This document shows, piece by piece, positions 1 through 5,207 of a stretch of DNA of 5,207 nt. Numbering within the stretch: the stretch's first letter is position 1; every line of letters begins with the position of its first letter. The DNA comes from Bacillota bacterium (GTDB taxonomy: Bacteria > Bacillota > Clostridia > Lutisporales > Lutisporaceae). The notes beneath the pieces are model-generated. The model had not been told where the DNA came from. It saw nothing but the letters and a program-made list of their open reading frames with translations, and did no database searches. The stretch covers positions 1 to 5,207 of the forward strand of contig JALNWH010000126.1 in NCBI GenBank assembly GCA_023230985.1, in the 5' to 3' direction. Position numbers and translations under genes: made by a program.

Positions 1-140
1 CCTGGCAATTAAAGTAACGTTTTTTTAATTAGTGACAGAAAGGTTAAATTCAGAATGTTTGGAATTCTATGTAATAAATATTGGATATATATATTTATAT
101 ATAAAGTTTACTCGTTAAGACTGTGTATAAGCTATTTGAA
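1..140. other. AT-rich stretch with no recognised gene
   Basis: No coding region, RNA gene or convincing regulatory site is visible here. A run of seven T residues near 21-27 could be the tail of a terminator belonging to a gene left of the window, but its hairpin cannot be confirmed. An alternating AT run near 85-107 can fold on itself only because of its composition. The stretch probably holds just the spacer upstream of the promoter at 141. Confidence 0.5.
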
Positions 141-169
141 TTGACACTAAAATGGATATTATTTATAAT
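141..169 (+). promoter_or_regulatory. Consensus sigma-70/sigma-A promoter of the transporter operon
   Basis: TTGACA at 141-146 and TATAAT at 164-169 are both perfect consensus hexamers with the ideal 17-bp spacing. Transcription would start near 176-177, about 17 bases before the riboswitch P1 stem, so the whole aptamer lies in the 5' leader. A promoter this strong fits an operon whose output is set afterwards by riboswitch-controlled termination rather than by an activator. No operator-like inverted repeat overlaps it. Confidence 0.88.
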
Positions 170-192
170 GGAGTTGAATATAATAAATAAAA

Positions 193-288
193 ATATTTCG
201 AGCCACTTTTCTAAGGGTTGATACCTATGAAAATTAGGCCAATGGGTAAGGGGTAAACCTACTTGCCTCCCGTATTGGAAAGAAATAT
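193..288 (+). ncRNA. Moco/Tuco riboswitch aptamer (molybdenum or tungsten cofactor), compact form
   Basis: The conserved 3' core GCCTCCCGTATTGGAAAG (265-282) matches the E. coli moaA leader core as I recall it (GCCTCCCGTATCTGGAAAG). The 5' AGCC and internal GGGT..TGATAC and GGCC elements occur in the same order. P1 is a perfect 7-bp helix, ATATTTC (193-199) with GAAATAT (282-288). A second helix pairs 210-214 with 234-238, with GGT/ACC (216-218/223-225) inside it. The P5-like hairpin pairs GGTAAG with CTTGCC just before the core. Between GGCC (237-240) and the P5 hairpin there are only a few bases, where E. coli has a long P3 arm, so this is the P3-less subtype proposed to sense tungsten cofactor. 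Members of this family usually repress transport and cofactor genes when cofactor is plentiful. Family assignment is strong; ligand choice between Moco and Tuco is inference. Confidence 0.9.
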
Positions 289-303
289 AATAGCATTAAA
301 TCT

Positions 304-326
304 AAGCGGGTAAAACCGCTTTTTTT
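304..326 (+). terminator. Intrinsic terminator of the riboswitch expression platform
   Basis: AAGCGG (304-309) pairs perfectly with CCGCTT (316-321) around a six-base loop, and the T run continues through 326. It sits 15 bases after the aptamer P1 and 78 bases before the first start codon, so it can only act as a leader attenuator. The left arm GCGGG (306-310) can instead pair with CCCGT (269-273) of the aptamer core, including one G-U pair. That offers an antiterminator when the aptamer is not folded, which implies an OFF switch. Confidence 0.85.
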
Positions 327-404
327 GTTACTGAAAATTTTTATTATGGGACAAGAGGCTGAATAACAACTATAGAAAAGTGCTCCATTAAAAGGAGGAA
401 AATT

Positions 405-1628
405 ATGAAAAGGTTTTTATGTTTACTTATCACTGTTGTTTTGTTATTTACATATGGGATTACCGTTGCCGCGGATACTGTTTATGAGGTAAAAAGCGGG
501 GACACCTTGGCAAAAATCGGTGCCAAATACGGTGTGACCTATCAAGCTATTGCTCAAAAGAACAATATAAGTAACCCTCATCTAATTTTAGTAGGACAGA
601 AACTTATAATCCCAGCGGATGGGAAAGGTACTGTTTCTGATGAAAAGCCTGCTGTGGTTACCCAACCAAAAGCTCCCGTATCAACAAAGATAACTGTTAC
701 AGATGTTGTGGGCAGAGTAGTTACTTTAGATAAGCCAGCAAGCAAGATACTGGGGACTCATAATCCTTCCCTTAATACAGGTATTGTTTTGGGCGGCGGA
801 GATAAATATATTGCCGGATTTGGCAATAAAATGATGGCCAACAAGCTTTATGACTATGTTATGGAGGATTATGACGGAATAGTGCAAATAGGAAAAGGAG
901 GCAATATCAACTTTGAAACTGTGGTTACACTAGGTAAGAACAACGTTGCTGTCTTACCGGAGCGTTTTAAGGAACAAGCAGAACAATTTGAAAATGTAGG
1001 TGTTAAGGCTGTAGTAGCACTTCCCAATACAGAGAGCTTTGATACAATCAAAAATTCTCTTAAAATCGTAGGTGCTGTTTTAGGTGAAGATAACAAAGCA
1101 AATCAAATAAATGCTTTTATTGATAAGAGCATATCGGAAGCAAAACAATTTTCTACAAAAGCAAAGACAAAGCCCAGTGTCATATTTTTGGGCAGCTCCA
1201 GTAATTATTCCGTGGCTTCGTCATCAATGATACAAACGGATATTATAGAGATGGCCGGCGGTGTCAATGCTGTAAAAGGATTAAATGTAAAGGGTGCCTT
1301 TGCAGACGTTAATATTGAGCAAATAATTGCTTGGAATCCGGATATTATTTGGGTGCCTAATTATGCGACCTATACAGTAGAAGATTTATTGAAGGATCCG
1401 AAATGGGCAAGCATTAAGGCTATAAAAGATAAAGCAGTATATATTTTCCCCTGTGACTTGGAACCTTGGGATTACCCGACAGCATCAGCTGTATTGGGTT
1501 TACGTTGGGGTCTATACAACCTTCATCCGGAATTGTATAGCTTCAATGATTTAATGAAAAACATAGATGAATTTTATAATATGGTATATGGTAAAACATT
1601 TACCGCCGCACAAATGGGTATAAAGTAA
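405..1628 (+). CDS. LysM-domain ABC transporter substrate-binding protein (BtuF/MolA-like), probable molybdate/tungstate
   Basis: This 407-residue secreted protein captures substrate for the importer encoded by the next two genes. Residues 1-23 form a Sec signal peptide (MKR, hydrophobic core, VAA|D). There is no lipobox cysteine at the cleavage site, and Cys6 lies too early. Residues 27-70 are a LysM domain (YEVKSGDTLAKIG..., ending VGQKLIIP), which should bind peptidoglycan. A Pro/Lys/Thr-rich linker (about 71-95) leads to a class III periplasmic-binding-protein fold (PF01497 type, about 96-395) that begins with TVTDVVGRVVTL. PWDYP (354-358) followed by LGLRWGLYNLHPELY resembles MolA-like binding proteins as I recall them. 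AGGAGG at 393-398, six bases before the ATG, fixes the start. Substrate is inferred from the upstream Moco/Tuco riboswitch; iron-siderophore or cobalamin binding proteins share the fold. The LysM fusion replaces the lipid anchor usual in Gram-positive bacteria. Confidence 0.88.
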   Translation: MKRFLCLLITVVLLFTYGITVAADTVYEVKSGDTLAKIGAKYGVTYQAIAQKNNISNPHLILVGQKLIIPADGKGTVSDEKPAVVTQPKAPVSTKITVTDVVGRVVTLDKPASKILGTHNPSLNTGIVLGGGDKYIAGFGNKMMANKLYDYVMEDYDGIVQIGKGGNINFETVVTLGKNNVAVLPERFKEQAEQFENVGVKAVVALPNTESFDTIKNSLKIVGAVLGEDNKANQINAFIDKSISEAKQFSTKAKTKPSVIFLGSSSNYSVASSSMIQTDIIEMAGGVNAVKGLNVKGAFADVNIEQIIAWNPDIIWVPNYATYTVEDLLKDPKWASIKAIKDKAVYIFPCDLEPWDYPTASAVLGLRWGLYNLHPELYSFNDLMKNIDEFYNMVYGKTFTAAQMGIK

Positions 1629-1640
1629 AATTAAATAAAC

Positions 1641-1670
1641 TCAAGGCTACTCCAATTGGAGTAGCCTTGA
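1641..1670. repeat. Perfect 30-bp palindrome between the binding-protein and permease genes
   Basis: TCAAGGCTACTCCAA (1641-1655) is followed immediately by its exact reverse complement (1656-1670). In RNA it would form a stem of about 13 bp with an AATT loop. It starts 12 bases after the binding-protein stop codon and ends 25 bases before the permease start. On the + strand it is followed by A residues, not T, so it is not a standard intrinsic terminator. It most likely protects the 3' end of the binding-protein message from exonucleases or causes partial attenuation, raising binding protein over permease. That role is inferred from position. Confidence 0.8.
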
Positions 1671-1695
1671 AAAATAGAGGTAGGAAATTTTAAAT

Positions 1696-2706
1696 ATGAA
1701 AAAATCAACATATGCACTTACAATTTTATTATTATTTGTATTGTTATTCGGTGCGGCGTTAGCCGGTATTTGCGTAGGCAGACTAAGCACAAATCCCATG
1801 GATGTATTAAATGCTATAAAAAGTAAACTAGGGATTCCTGTCGATATCGATGAAGCAATGGAAATCGTTGTCTTTTCCATAAGAATACCTCGAGTATTGG
1901 CTTCCATCATAATAGGTGCAATGTTATCCCTTTCCGGTGCAGTATATCAAGGAGTATTTAGAAATCCTTTAGTTTCCCCGGATATTCTGGGGGTTTCATC
2001 AGGAGCAAGTGTCGGTGCAGCAGGAGCCATAATGCTTGGTATGGGAATAGCAGGGAGGCAGGTTTTTGCTTTTTTGGGAGGTATTATTGCCGTAATTATC
2101 GCCACGGCAATTCCAAGATTGTTAAAGAATCATTCTAATTTAATGCTGGTGCTATCCGGTATTATTGTAGGCGGGTTTTTATCATCCTTGCTGGCTATAA
2201 TGAAATTTATTGCAGAAGAACAGACAGAACTGGCTACAATAGTTTTTTGGCAGATGGGCAGTTTTGCTAATATTAATTTGAAAGAAATATTTGCTATCGG
2301 TCCTGCTTTTTTCCTGGGAATGGTTTTGCTTATTGGTTTATCTTGGCGTATTAATATATTATCCTTTGGGGAGATAGAGGCAAAAACTTTAGGTATGGAT
2401 GTAAAAAAATTCAGAGGTATAATCATTGCCTGTGCAAGCCTACTTACAGCTGCAGCGGTGAGTATTAGCGGTACAGTGGGATGGATTGGCCTTGTAATAC
2501 CTCATTTGGCACGTCTTATTGTAGGCTCGGATCATATAAAAATGATACCCGTCACTGTGTTATTAGGTGCTATTTTTATGTGTATAATAGATACAATGGC
2601 TAGAGCTTTAATGACAGTGGAAATACCTTTATCAATTCTTACAGGTATTATCGGGGCACCATTCTATGCCCTGCTTTTATATTGGCAAAAGGCAAATATT
2701 AGTTAG
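1696..2706 (+). CDS. FecCD/BtuC-family ABC transporter permease
   Basis: This 336-residue integral membrane protein is the translocation subunit, expected to work as a homodimer with the ATPase that follows. Length and sequence fit the BtuC/FecCD/MolB family (PF01032). Visible hallmarks are RIPR (63-66), GAVYQGVFRNPLVSPDILGV (81-100) and GTVGWIGLVIPHLAR (259-273), the last near the loop that contacts the ATPase. Hydrophobic segments lie roughly at 6-28, 67-88, 97-116, 122-143, 148-173, 199-223, 241-270, 285-306 and 311-330, consistent with the ten-helix BtuC fold. The ATG lies 67 bases after the binding-protein stop, with purine-rich AGAGG (1676-1680) and TAGGAAA just upstream. The Shine-Dalgarno is weaker than that of the binding-protein gene, which fits lower permease output. 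Substrate cannot be read from the permease; Mo or W is inferred from the leader. Confidence 0.93.
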   Translation: MKKSTYALTILLLFVLLFGAALAGICVGRLSTNPMDVLNAIKSKLGIPVDIDEAMEIVVFSIRIPRVLASIIIGAMLSLSGAVYQGVFRNPLVSPDILGVSSGASVGAAGAIMLGMGIAGRQVFAFLGGIIAVIIATAIPRLLKNHSNLMLVLSGIIVGGFLSSLLAIMKFIAEEQTELATIVFWQMGSFANINLKEIFAIGPAFFLGMVLLIGLSWRINILSFGEIEAKTLGMDVKKFRGIIIACASLLTAAAVSISGTVGWIGLVIPHLARLIVGSDHIKMIPVTVLLGAIFMCIIDTMARALMTVEIPLSILTGIIGAPFYALLLYWQKANIS

Positions 2707-2710
2707 GAGG
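2705..2710 (+). promoter_or_regulatory. Ribosome binding site that fixes the ATPase start
   Basis: AGGAGG overlaps the permease stop codon (2704-2706) and lies six bases before the ATG at 2717. It identifies that ATG as the true start rather than an in-frame ATG at 2666 inside the permease gene. The overlap suggests translational coupling of permease and ATPase. Confidence 0.9.
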
Positions 2711-2716
2711 GGTAGG

Positions 2717-3493
2717 ATGTTAGCAGAAATAAAAAATATAAGCTTTTCCTATGAAGAGGGTCATAGTATACTTCGTGATATTTCATTTCCCATTGATAAA
2801 GGTCAGATTATTACCATATTGGGTCCAAACGGTGTAGGCAAAACCACTCTTCTTAATTGTATTGCCAATCTTATCACTCCTACAGTAGGGGAGATAATGT
2901 TAGAGGGTAGAGCCCTGAATAAAATGTCCCCTAAAGAAATTGCAATGAAGGTAGCTTTTGTACCTCAGCTTATTGTGCCCTCCTTTTCCTATGAAGTATT
3001 AAGCTATGTTGTAACCGGGTGTGCACCAAGGATAGGTACTTTTGAAAAGCCAAAAAAATTTCATTATGATATTGCTAGGAGTGCTTTGGAGCAAATGGGA
3101 GTAACACATATTTCTCATAAATTTTATACCCATATAAGCGGTGGAGAAAGGCAGCTTGCCAGCATAGCAAGAGCCTTGGCACAAAGACCAAAGATAATTC
3201 TAATGGATGAGCCTACAGCACATCTTGATTACGGTAATCAGATAAAAGTACTAAAAATAATTAAAAAGGTTACAGAAGATGGATTTAGTGCTGTGATTAC
3301 AACTCATAATCCGGATCATGCTCTATTGCTTGGAGGCAAAGTAGCTGCACTTAGTCAAAATGGACAATTTGTATTTGGGAAATCCGAAGAAGTAATTTCT
3401 GGAGAATTTTTATCTATGCTTTATGACACGGATTTGCATTTATATCATATTTCAGATATAAGCCGGGATGTTTGTGTAGTCCCAACAATATAG
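2717..3493 (+). CDS. ABC transporter ATP-binding protein (FecE/BtuD/MolC-like)
   Basis: This 258-residue cytoplasmic ATPase powers the importer. The nucleotide-binding motifs are complete and in order: Walker A GPNGVGKTT (36-44), Q-loop Gln84 in AFVPQ, signature ISGGERQ (140-146, Ile replacing the usual Leu), Walker B IILMDEP (160-166, with catalytic Glu165), D-loop HLD (169-171) and switch His197 in TTHNPDH. Length is typical for FecE/BtuD-type subunits. Only 10 bases separate it from the permease stop. The start at 2717 is chosen because it has an ideal ribosome binding site and gives the usual N-terminus (MLAEIKNISFSYEEG); an upstream in-frame ATG would add 17 residues encoded within the permease gene. 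Substrate specificity comes from its partners. Confidence 0.95.
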   Translation: MLAEIKNISFSYEEGHSILRDISFPIDKGQIITILGPNGVGKTTLLNCIANLITPTVGEIMLEGRALNKMSPKEIAMKVAFVPQLIVPSFSYEVLSYVVTGCAPRIGTFEKPKKFHYDIARSALEQMGVTHISHKFYTHISGGERQLASIARALAQRPKIILMDEPTAHLDYGNQIKVLKIIKKVTEDGFSAVITTHNPDHALLLGGKVAALSQNGQFVFGKSEEVISGEFLSMLYDTDLHLYHISDISRDVCVVPTI

Positions 3494-3515
3494 AAAAAGA
3501 AAGGCAGGGAATTAC

Positions 3516-4286
3516 ATGTTGATAGATAAGATTGTAGAACAGGCACAATTGAATTTAAAAGCTGTAAAGATAAAAGATGTCGTTGTAGGTATTTCTCTTA
3601 TGGGAGTGCAGTTAGATAATGGACATGTAGGGGTATCCTATACGATAAGAGAGGATTTACCCAATGGATGCTCTATATTTCCCTATGCCCAAGAGATGAT
3701 TGGTAAACCTGCCGGTGAAATGGCGGAATGGCTTGTAAATGGGAAGGAGGATTTACAAAGAGGAATAGGAATGGCAGTAATTACTGCAGCTTCCCAAAGC
3801 TTACCGGTAGCAGATGTAGATAATCCCGGTCTAACCTTCGGCATAAATGTTCTTCCTACAGATAACGTAGGCATGATAGGTTATATTAAGCCTGTGGCAA
3901 AGGAATTTAGTAATAAAGCAAAAAAAGTAAAGATATTTGATATGGGACTATCTCTAAGAGGCGGTGAAAAGGTAGATTTATATCCTACAGAAAAACAGTC
4001 GGAGGAATTGGCTGATTGCGATATAGTTACCTTAAGCGGTACAACTGTCGTAAATAATACTATTGATGAACTTTTAGATATGTGCAAAAATGCCAGAGAA
4101 ATAGTTATGATTGGCCCTTCTACACCAATGCTCCCTGCAGCATTCAAAGATACAAATATAACAGTTTTGGCAGGCTCTTGGTGGAATAATGATAAAAAGG
4201 ATGAAATTTTTAAAAAGATATCCCTGGCCTGCGGAGTAAGCCATCTCAGTAAATATATGATTAAAAAATGTATAAGTGTGAGATAA
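3516..4286 (+). CDS. DUF4213/DUF364 protein, putative heavy-metal-chelation family
   Basis: This 256-residue protein has no signal peptide or membrane segment and is probably cytoplasmic. The N-terminal part (about 1-90) resembles the DUF4213 enolase-N-like domain. The C-terminal part (about 105-250) resembles DUF364 (PF04016), with DNVGMIGYIKP (116-126), SGTTVVNNTIDELL (174-187) and GPSTPMLP (200-207). A crystal structure of a Desulfitobacterium member (Dhaf4260) led to the suggestion of heavy-metal chelation in a cleft between the domains; no reaction is firmly established to my knowledge. It begins 22 bases after the ATPase stop with a modest AGGCAGGGA site (3502-3510), so it is the last gene of the riboswitch-controlled operon. 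That context supports a role in handling imported molybdenum or tungsten. The tail (about 240-256, Lys-rich, SKYMIKKCISVR) shows no recognised motif. Family call is strong; function is inference. Confidence 0.87.
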   Translation: MLIDKIVEQAQLNLKAVKIKDVVVGISLMGVQLDNGHVGVSYTIREDLPNGCSIFPYAQEMIGKPAGEMAEWLVNGKEDLQRGIGMAVITAASQSLPVADVDNPGLTFGINVLPTDNVGMIGYIKPVAKEFSNKAKKVKIFDMGLSLRGGEKVDLYPTEKQSEELADCDIVTLSGTTVVNNTIDELLDMCKNAREIVMIGPSTPMLPAAFKDTNITVLAGSWWNNDKKDEIFKKISLACGVSHLSKYMIKKCISVR

Positions 4287-4349
4287 AGATTATTCGTTAA
4301 TAGATTCTAAGTCTTACCACAATGCAATCATAATTAAATACTAATAATC

Positions 4350-4389
4350 TACTGTAAAAAATATAAATACATGCAATGTATTAACAGTA
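4350..4389. repeat. AT-rich two-tier hairpin between the DUF364 gene and mscL
   Basis: AATACAT (4366-4372) pairs with ATGTATT (4376-4382) around a three-base GCA loop. Outside it, TACTGT (4350-4355) pairs with ACAGTA (4384-4389) across a ten-base bulge on the left side. No T tract follows, so it is not a standard terminator, and no clear terminator is seen anywhere after the DUF364 gene. It could be a weak 3'-end structure or chance pairing in AT-rich DNA. Confidence 0.3.
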
Positions 4390-4435
4390 ATATAAGACTC
4401 ACAAATAATGATTATTCTTTAATTATCAAAACTGA

Positions 4436-4464
4436 TTGAAAACCGACGATTATTATGTTAAAGT
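4436..4464 (+). promoter_or_regulatory. Possible weak promoter for mscL
   Basis: TTGAAA (4436-4441) and TAAAGT (4459-4464) have 17-bp spacing. The -35 is good (5 of 6) but the -10 is poor (4 of 6), so the site is tentative. A separate promoter is expected, because mscL lies 244 bases from the preceding operon and is functionally unrelated to it. Confidence 0.3.
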
Positions 4465-4511
4465 TACTAAATAAGAAAAAATTGTAAAAGTTAAACGAAA
4501 ATATTTTAAGT

Positions 4512-4520
4512 GAGGAGAAG
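4512..4520 (+). promoter_or_regulatory. Ribosome binding site that fixes the mscL start
   Basis: GAGGAGAAG lies ten bases before the ATG at 4531. An in-frame GTG at 4510 would overlap this site and add seven residues not expected at an MscL N-terminus, so the ATG is preferred. Confidence 0.8.
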
Positions 4521-4530
4521 TGCGGTTAAA

Positions 4531-4956
4531 ATGAGTAAAAAAAAGGGTCTTATCAGCGAATTTAAAGAGTTTATTTCACGGGGAAGCGTAATTGATTTGG
4601 CAGTGGGTATTATTGTGGGCAGTGCTTTTACTGCAATAGTAACTTCTTTAGTAAATGATATTATTATGCCTATTATAGGTATACTTTTTGGAGGTATTGA
4701 TTTTACATATTTGAAATATGTTATAACACCTGCAGTGGATGATACGGCGGAAGCGGCAATTTACTATGGAAATTTCATCCAAAGTATAGTGAACTTTCTT
4801 CTGGTTGCCTTTGCCATATTTATGATGATAAAGGCTATTAACAAATTTCATCGAAGAGAAGAAGTGGAAGAAGAGGAAAAGGAAGAAGTTCCGGAGAGGC
4901 CTACCGAAGACATTTTACTGCTTAGGGAAATAAGGGACTTATTACAAAAAGATTGA
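4531..4956 (+). CDS. mscL: Large-conductance mechanosensitive channel MscL
   Basis: This 141-residue membrane protein forms a homopentameric channel in the cytoplasmic membrane that opens under high tension, releasing solutes during hypo-osmotic shock. The family pattern is clear: an amphipathic N-terminal helix (KGLISEFKEFISRG), pore-lining TM1 (about 19-47, SVIDLAVGIIVGSAFTAIV then LVNDIIMP), an external loop (about 50-80), TM2 (about 81-104, FIQSIVNFLLVAFAIFMMIKAINK) and a cytoplasmic C-terminal helix (about 125-139, TEDILLLREIRDLLQ). A strongly acidic Glu-rich linker (110-122) joins TM2 to that helix. Length is normal for MscL. Translation starts at the ATG preceded by GAGGAGAAG. It appears to be an independent gene with no functional link to the metal operon. 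No intrinsic terminator is evident after its stop codon. Confidence 0.97.
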   Translation: MSKKKGLISEFKEFISRGSVIDLAVGIIVGSAFTAIVTSLVNDIIMPIIGILFGGIDFTYLKYVITPAVDDTAEAAIYYGNFIQSIVNFLLVAFAIFMMIKAINKFHRREEVEEEEKEEVPERPTEDILLLREIRDLLQKD

Positions 4957-5049
4957 TAATTTTAAAAAAACATTTGTATATTACCCATTAAAAGAATAAA
5001 TTTTCACTGAGGGTGGATAATAAGAAAATAATAAAATTTTAAAATATAT

Positions 5050-5079
5050 TTGACAAATAAAAAGTTTTGTATTAATATG
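5050..5079 (+). promoter_or_regulatory. Probable promoter of the SAM riboswitch transcript
   Basis: TTGACA (5050-5055) is a perfect -35. The -10 lies in TATTAATAT (5071-5079); its exact register is unclear, with candidate hexamers giving spacings of 15 to 18 bp, and a TG at 5069-5070 could supply an extended -10. Transcription would start near 5085, about 35 bases before the S-box core. Confidence 0.5.
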
Positions 5080-5116
5080 TTTTCTAATGAATTGAATATG
5101 GAAGTAAAAACTGATT

Positions 5117-5207
5117 TGCTTATCCAGAGAGGTGGAGGGACTGGCCCAATGAAACCCGACAACCGACATTCTCATTCGAATGCACGGTGTCAATTCCTGC
5201 AGGATTC
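5117..5207 (+). ncRNA. SAM-I (S-box) riboswitch, cut by the window edge
   Basis: The S-box signature is unmistakable: CTTATCCAGAGAGGTGGAGG from 5120, the GGGACTGGCCC and ATGAAACCC blocks (5138-5158), CAACC (5160-5164) and the 3' CAATTCCTGCAGG element (5191-5203). The variable arm pairs ACCG (5162-5165) with CGGT (5185-5188) and encloses the palindrome CATTCGAATG (5173-5182). This aptamer binds S-adenosylmethionine and normally turns off methionine or SAM synthesis and transport genes by transcription termination. The 3' strand of P1, the terminator and the regulated gene lie to the right of the window. Confidence 0.95.

Overview
The window is low-GC, AT-rich DNA with strong AGGAGG-type ribosome binding sites, consensus sigma-70/sigma-A promoters and two riboswitch classes. 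This suggests a Firmicute, most likely an anaerobic clostridial bacterium. That placement is inferred from style and gene content, not from a marker gene. All recognised genes are on the + strand.

Region 1 (1-404) is a regulatory leader. A textbook promoter (TTGACA, 17-bp spacer, TATAAT; 141-169) drives an RNA that folds as a molybdenum/tungsten cofactor riboswitch (Moco/Tuco family, about 193-288). An intrinsic terminator follows at 304-326. The aptamer is a compact form that appears to lack the optional P3 stem; this form has been proposed to sense tungsten cofactor rather than molybdenum cofactor.

Region 2 (405-4286) is a four-gene operon behind that switch. It encodes a secreted substrate-binding protein with an N-terminal LysM domain and no lipobox, a FecCD/BtuC-type permease, an ABC ATPase, and a DUF4213/DUF364 protein of the putative heavy-metal-chelation family. 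The first three genes form a complete type II (BtuCDF/MolBCA-like) importer. The riboswitch makes molybdate or tungstate the best substrate guess, and the DUF364 protein is a candidate accessory factor for metal handling. A perfect 30-bp palindrome lies between the binding-protein and permease genes and may set their expression ratio.

Region 3 (4287-4956) is a 244-base AT-rich intergenic stretch with one modest hairpin, then mscL, a large-conductance mechanosensitive channel that looks like an unrelated housekeeping gene.

Region 4 (4957-5207) has no gene. It carries a probable promoter and a SAM-I (S-box) riboswitch whose 3' end, expression platform and target gene lie beyond the window.

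The most interesting content is the combination of a P3-less Moco/Tuco riboswitch, a LysM-anchored metal-oxyanion binding protein and a DUF364 gene in one transcription unit.
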